Shown here: piece by piece, positions 60,596 to 64,000 of the stretch | Layout: every line of letters starts with the position of its first letter | Position numbering within the stretch: position 1 is the first letter of the stretch | Assembly (NCBI GenBank): GCA_963803335.1 | Contig: CAWDME010000009.1 | Location: 62,001 to 126,000, forward strand | Direction: 5' to 3' | DNA: 64,000 bases | From: DASSUW01 sp963803335 | GTDB taxonomy: Bacteria > Actinomycetota > Thermoleophilia > Solirubrobacterales > Solirubrobacteraceae | The notes under the pieces: generated by a model | What the model saw: the letters and a program-made list of their open reading frames with translations, nothing else | Databases searched by the model: none | What the model was told of the DNA's origin: nothing | Made by a program: the position numbers and the translations under genes

Positions 60596-62650
60596 TCAGG
60601 CGCGGACTTCTTCCTCCTCGTGGGCCTTTTCGACCACTTTCTGCGCCAGGTGGGAGGGGACCTCCTCGTAGCGCAGGAACTCCATCGTGTACTCGCCCTG
60701 GCCGCCGGTGAGCGAGCGCAGGTCGGGCGCGTAGCTGAGGATCTCCGACATCGGGACCTCGGCCTTGACCTCGGTCATGCCGCCGACGGCCTCGGTGCCG
60801 AGCGGGCGGCCGCGGCGCGAGGACAGGTCGCCCATCACGTCGCCCACGGCGCTCTCGGGGACCGAAGCGGTGAGCAGCATGATCGGCTCCAGCAGCACCG
60901 CGCCGGCCTGCGCCAGCGCGTCCTTCATCGCGATCGAGCCGGCGAGCCTGAAGGCCATCTCCGACGAGTCGACCGTGTGGTAGGAGCCGTCGAACAGCCT
61001 CACACGCACGCCCTTGACCGGATAGCCCGCGACGGCGCCCTGCTGCATCGCGTCGAGCACGCCCTTCTCGACCGCGGGAATGAAGCCGTGCGGGATGACG
61101 CCACCCTTGATCGCGTTGACGAACTCGAATTCGTCGCCGTCGAGCGGCTCGATCTCGATGTGGCAGTCGCCGAACTGCCCGCGCCCGCCGGTCTGCTTCT
61201 TGTGCCGGCCGTGCGCCTTGGCGCCCCTACGGATCGTCTCCTGGTACGGCACCCGCGGCGGCTTGAGGATGACCTCGGCGCCGAACCGTGCGCGCATGCG
61301 CTCGACGATCACCTCGACGTGGATCTGCGACAGGCCGGCCACGATCTGCTCGCCGGTCTGCGCGTCGCGGTGCAGGTCGATCGTCGGGTCCTCTTCCTGC
61401 AGGCGCCGCAAAGCGGTGAACACCTTGTCCTCGTCGCCCTTGGAGGCGGGCTCCATCGCGAACGCCATCACCGGCGCCGGGAGCTTGACGGACGGCATCT
61501 CGATCGGCTCATCGCGCGCCGCCAGCCAGTCGCCCGCGTGCGTCTCCTTGAGCTTGGCGACCGCGCCGATGTCACCGGGCCCGAACGCGTCGGCCTGCTT
61601 GACCTCCTTGCCCTGGGGCACGAGCAGCTGGCCGATCCGCTCCTTGTGATGGGTGCGGGTGTTCATCACCTGGGTGTCGTGCGTGACGGTGCCCTGGTAG
61701 ACGCGGAAGAGGTTGATGCGGCCCGCGTACGGGTCGGCACGCGTCTTGAACACGTAGGCGAACATCTCGCCGTCCGGGTCGGGCTCGAGCCTGGTGTTCT
61801 CGAGCACGAGGCCGCCGTGCTGGACGGGCGACGGCAGGTCGTCGACGATCGCGTCGAGCAGGCGGTTGGAGGCGAGCCGGCTGGTGGCGACGCCGCAGGT
61901 GACGGGGAAGATGTGGCCGTGGTCGGTGCCGTCCTCGAGCGCGGTGACGATCTCCTCGTGGGAGATCTCCTCGCCCTCGAGGTAACGCTCCATCAGCGCC
62001 TCAGAGTTCTCGGCGACCTCGTCCATAAGCTTCTCGCGGTACTCCTGCGCGAGGTCGGCCATGTCGTCCGGGATCGGGATCTCGGAGCAGTTGCCGTCGG
62101 TGTACTCGTAGGCCTTCATGTCGACAAGGTCGATCACGCCGCGCGTGGTGTGCTCGGCACCGATCGGGATCTCGGTGGCCACGACATGCGGCCCGAAGGC
62201 GTTCTTGAGCGCGTCGAGCGTGCGGAAGAAGTCAGCGCGCTCGCGGTCGAGCATGTTCACGTACACGAGCCGGGCGACCCCGAGCTCCTTCGCGCGCTCC
62301 CACAGGCGCTGCGTCCCGACCTCGACACCGAGCACGCCGTTGACCACGAACACGGCCGACTCGCACACCCGGAGCGCGCCGAGCGCGTCGGCGATGAAGG
62401 ACGGCTCGCCGGGGGTGTCGATGAGGTTGACCTTCACGTCGCGCCAGTTGAACGAGGCGAGCGACGCGGAGATCGACATCCCGCGGGCCTTCTCGTCCTC
62501 GTCGGCGTCGGACACCGTCGTTCCGTCGGCCACCGAGCCGAGCCGGGTCGTCGCGCCTGCCTCGTGCAAGAGGGCCTCGTGCAGCGACGTCTTCCCGCTC
62601 CCCCGGTGGCCGACTAGAGCCACGTTGCGAATCCTGTCTGCGGCCTGCAT
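60596..62650 (-). CDS. EF-G-like GTPase (EF-G2 type)
   Basis: A 684-residue elongation-factor-G paralogue. P-loop: VALVGHRGSGKTSLHEALL; G3 is NLIDTPGEPSF, where canonical EF-G has DTPGHVDF; G4 is VNMLDRERADF instead of NKMDR. Domains II-V follow, with GRGQFGDCHIEIEPLDGDEF and MSEILSYAPDLRSLTGGQGE. The loss of His after DTPG and the altered G4 indicate a paralogue with changed GTP hydrolysis, like mycobacterial FusA2, rather than the housekeeping factor. GGAGGAG precedes the ATG. It is downstream of whiG. Confidence 0.85.
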   Translation of the reverse strand: MQAADRIRNVALVGHRGSGKTSLHEALLHEAGATTRLGSVADGTTVSDADEDEKARGMSISASLASFNWRDVKVNLIDTPGEPSFIADALGALRVCESAVFVVNGVLGVEVGTQRLWERAKELGVARLVYVNMLDRERADFFRTLDALKNAFGPHVVATEIPIGAEHTTRGVIDLVDMKAYEYTDGNCSEIPIPDDMADLAQEYREKLMDEVAENSEALMERYLEGEEISHEEIVTALEDGTDHGHIFPVTCGVATSRLASNRLLDAIVDDLPSPVQHGGLVLENTRLEPDPDGEMFAYVFKTRADPYAGRINLFRVYQGTVTHDTQVMNTRTHHKERIGQLLVPQGKEVKQADAFGPGDIGAVAKLKETHAGDWLAARDEPIEMPSVKLPAPVMAFAMEPASKGDEDKVFTALRRLQEEDPTIDLHRDAQTGEQIVAGLSQIHVEVIVERMRARFGAEVILKPPRVPYQETIRRGAKAHGRHKKQTGGRGQFGDCHIEIEPLDGDEFEFVNAIKGGVIPHGFIPAVEKGVLDAMQQGAVAGYPVKGVRVRLFDGSYHTVDSSEMAFRLAGSIAMKDALAQAGAVLLEPIMLLTASVPESAVGDVMGDLSSRRGRPLGTEAVGGMTEVKAEVPMSEILSYAPDLRSLTGGQGEYTMEFLRYEEVPSHLAQKVVEKAHEEEEVRA

Positions 62651-62693
62651 TACGACCTGCTCCTCCTCTCCTACTGGGAGAGCGGAGCCTAGC

Positions 62694-63479
62694 TCAGTCT
62701 CTGAGGTTGTCGCCCTGGAGGCGGGACTTCAGGCGCAGGACGGCCTTGGTGTGCAGCTGGGAGATGCGGGACTCGGTCACGCCGAGGACCTCGCCGATCT
62801 CCCGCAGCGTCAGGTTCTCGTAGTAGTAGAGGGCGATCACGAGCTTCTCGCGCTCGGGCAGCGCGGCGATCGCGTCGGCCAGGCGGTCCTTGAGCTCGGA
62901 GGCGTCGAGGAGCTGCTGAGGGTCGGGCGCATCGGGGTCCTGGAGCGTGTCGAGCAGCGAGACCTGGTCGCCCGAGGCGTCCGAGACGGCCCACAGCTCG
63001 TCGAGCGCCACGACCGTGGAGTTGGAGATCTTGACGAGCGTCTCCTGGAACTCGTCGGCGCTGATGCCCAGCTCGCGGGCCATCTCCTCGTCCGACGGCG
63101 TGCGGTGGAGCCGGTGCTCGAGCTTGGCGTGGGTGCGCTCGATCTCACGCGCGCGGGCGCGGACGGATCGCGGCACCCAGTCGAGCGCGCGCAGCTCGTC
63201 GATGATCGCGCCCTTGATGCGCGTTATCGCGTACGTCTCGAACTTGATCTCGCGCTCGACGTCGAAGCGCTCGATCGCGTTGATGAGCCCGATCAGCCCG
63301 TACGAGATGAGATCGGACTCCTCGACATGGGCGGGCAGGCCGGAGGACATCCGGCCGGCGACGTACTTCACCAGCGGCGAGTAAGCGACCACGAGCTTCT
63401 CTCGGGCGGGCTCGGACGCCTCCTCCTTGTAGCGTCGCCAGAGTTCTTTCAGCTCGAGGGCTTTGACGTTGGTGTCCAG
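62694..63479 (-). CDS. whiG: FliA/WhiG-type RNA polymerase sigma factor, probably with a CTG start
   Basis: A 261-residue group-3 sigma factor. Region 2: YSPLVKYVAGRM, ESDLISYGLIGLINAIERFD and FETYAITRIKGAIIDELRAL; region 3: RTPSDEEMARELGISADEF; region 4: LPEREKLVIALYYYENLTLR and IGEVLGVTESRISQLHTKAV. A start at GTG 63392 would cut off ELWRRYKEEASEPAREKLV, which matches the standard FliA/WhiG N-terminus. The upstream frame is open to the xerD stop and contains no ATG, GTG or TTG; the only candidate is CTG 63479, with GGGAG 6 bases upstream. Such factors drive flagellar or developmental genes. Confidence 0.88.
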   Translation of the reverse strand: MDTNVKALELKELWRRYKEEASEPAREKLVVAYSPLVKYVAGRMSSGLPAHVEESDLISYGLIGLINAIERFDVEREIKFETYAITRIKGAIIDELRALDWVPRSVRARAREIERTHAKLEHRLHRTPSDEEMARELGISADEFQETLVKISNSTVVALDELWAVSDASGDQVSLLDTLQDPDAPDPQQLLDASELKDRLADAIAALPEREKLVIALYYYENLTLREIGEVLGVTESRISQLHTKAVLRLKSRLQGDNLRD

Positions 63480-63491
63480 AGGGCTCTCCCG

Positions 63492-64000
63492 TTACGCCCG
63501 CGGATGGCTGCGCAGATAGGCCGCGCGCAGGCGTGCGGACTCTACCCGAGTGTAGACCTGGGTCGTGGAGATCGACGCGTGTCCAAGCAGTTCCTGGATA
63601 GCCCGTAGATCGGCACCGCCCTCCAGAAGATGAGTCGCGAACGAGTGCCGGAGGGCGTGTGGATACACCGCGCCCTGGGTCGCCGCGTGCCGTGCCCAGA
63701 CCCGCAGGCGTCGCCGGACGTCGGACGTCGAGAGCCGGCGGCCCGACTTGGAGAGGAACAGCGCCGGGTCGGCGTTGGCGCCCGCGAGCGCGTGCCGGCC
63801 GCGCTCCAGATAGCGGCCGATCGCAGCCAGCGCGGGCTCGCCGGCGGGCACGATCCGCGTCTTGCCGCCCTTGCCCTCGACCCGGATCTGCTCGCCGTCG
63901 AAATCCACCGACTGCATGTCGAGGTTGACGAGCTCCTCCGCCCGCAGCCCACAGGCGTAGGCGAGCTCGAACAGGGCGCGATCGCGCATCTCCAACGGCG
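63492..64000 (-). CDS. xerD: Tyrosine recombinase XerD, C-terminal part (runs off the right edge)
   Basis: The last 169 residues or so of a tyrosine recombinase, ending at 63492. The catalytic set is complete in the visible part: Arg in YACGLRAEELVNLD, Lys in EGKGGKTRIVP, HxxR in HALRHSFATHLLEGGA, the second His in LGHASISTTQ, and the Tyr nucleophile in VYTRVESARLRAAY. The N-terminal core-binding domain is outside the window. Followed by whiG, with only 12 bases between, it is presumably the chromosome dimer-resolution enzyme XerD rather than a phage integrase. Confidence 0.9.
   Translation of the reverse strand, partial: PLEMRDRALFELAYACGLRAEELVNLDMQSVDFDGEQIRVEGKGGKTRIVPAGEPALAAIGRYLERGRHALAGANADPALFLSKSGRRLSTSDVRRRLRVWARHAATQGAVYPHALRHSFATHLLEGGADLRAIQELLGHASISTTQVYTRVESARLRAAYLRSHPRA

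Noticed and set aside
59579..62617. A 1012-codon open frame on the plus strand opposite the EF-G-like gene
   Set aside because: The opposite strand encodes a textbook EF-G with all domains; the plus-strand frame has low-complexity Arg, Val, Leu, Asp and His composition typical of GC-rich antisense frames and no recognisable motif.

Overview
The window is very GC-rich throughout and densely packed, with most start and stop codons overlapping as ATGA or GTGA. Start codons are frequently GTG, and many starts have a TAnnnT hexamer 6-8 bases upstream with no Shine-Dalgarno, the usual sign of leaderless mRNAs. Together with a FrcABC-type sugar transporter, an actinobacterial-type glycogen synthase, a mycobacterial-style htdX-fabG4-fadA2 locus, an FprA-type reductase and an xerD-whiG pair, this points to an Actinomycetota chromosome. 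My best guess is a soil member of the Thermoleophilia (Solirubrobacter or Conexibacter like); this is inference, since no rRNA is present. I see no tRNA, rRNA, CRISPR array, prophage or transposase gene.

Region 1 (1-14.2 kb) is sugar and glycogen metabolism. A minus-strand set (lone receiver, GH4 glycosidase, PfkB kinase) runs off the left edge. A long minus-strand run from 12017 to 2617 encodes a sugar-binding lipoprotein, permease, ATPase, AroE-like dehydrogenase, GMC oxidoreductase, phosphoglucomutase, GlgC and GlgA, followed by a DUF4282 membrane protein. A LacI regulator and a second PfkB kinase diverge from it. The intergenic region and lacI start carry four ACGTTT boxes.

Region 2 (14.2-24.7 kb) holds a NarL-type two-component system and an HtrA-like protease that share an inverted repeat, a MarR/SDR pair with back-to-back leaderless promoters, a DmpA-type peptidase, a luciferase-like enzyme, a GH13 branching-enzyme-like protein and a hydrolase.

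Region 3 (24.2-36.5 kb) is an aromatic-acid cluster. A PaaI-type thioesterase, two aldehyde dehydrogenases, an enoyl-CoA hydratase and a PaaY-like protein lie on one strand. PaaA, PaaD (N-terminal domain), PaaB, PaaC and a separately encoded PaaD zinc ribbon lie on the other. A benzoate-CoA-ligase-type enzyme, an FprA reductase and PaaX follow. PaaE and PaaK are absent from the window.

Region 4 (36.5-49.1 kb) includes a subtilase, the htdX-fabG4-fadA2-acyl-CoA dehydrogenase block, a cupin, a secreted metalloprotease, RtcB with a metallophosphoesterase, and a SigJ/ECF41-type sigma factor facing a YceI protein across a symmetric promoter. Region 5 (49.1-58.4 kb) is signalling: a LAL-type LuxR regulator, a PAS-GAF protein, a hybrid histidine kinase and a REC-GGDEF-REC protein. 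Region 6 (58.4-64 kb) holds an RNase H-tryptophan 2,3-dioxygenase fusion, two small conserved-looking proteins, an EF-G-like GTPase, a WhiG/FliA sigma factor apparently starting with CTG, and the C-terminal half of XerD.

The most notable items are the RNase H-dioxygenase fusion, the split PaaD inside a benzoate-ligase-associated epoxidase cluster, a family of palindromic elements at gene 3' ends, and several regulatory palindromes that suggest testable regulons.
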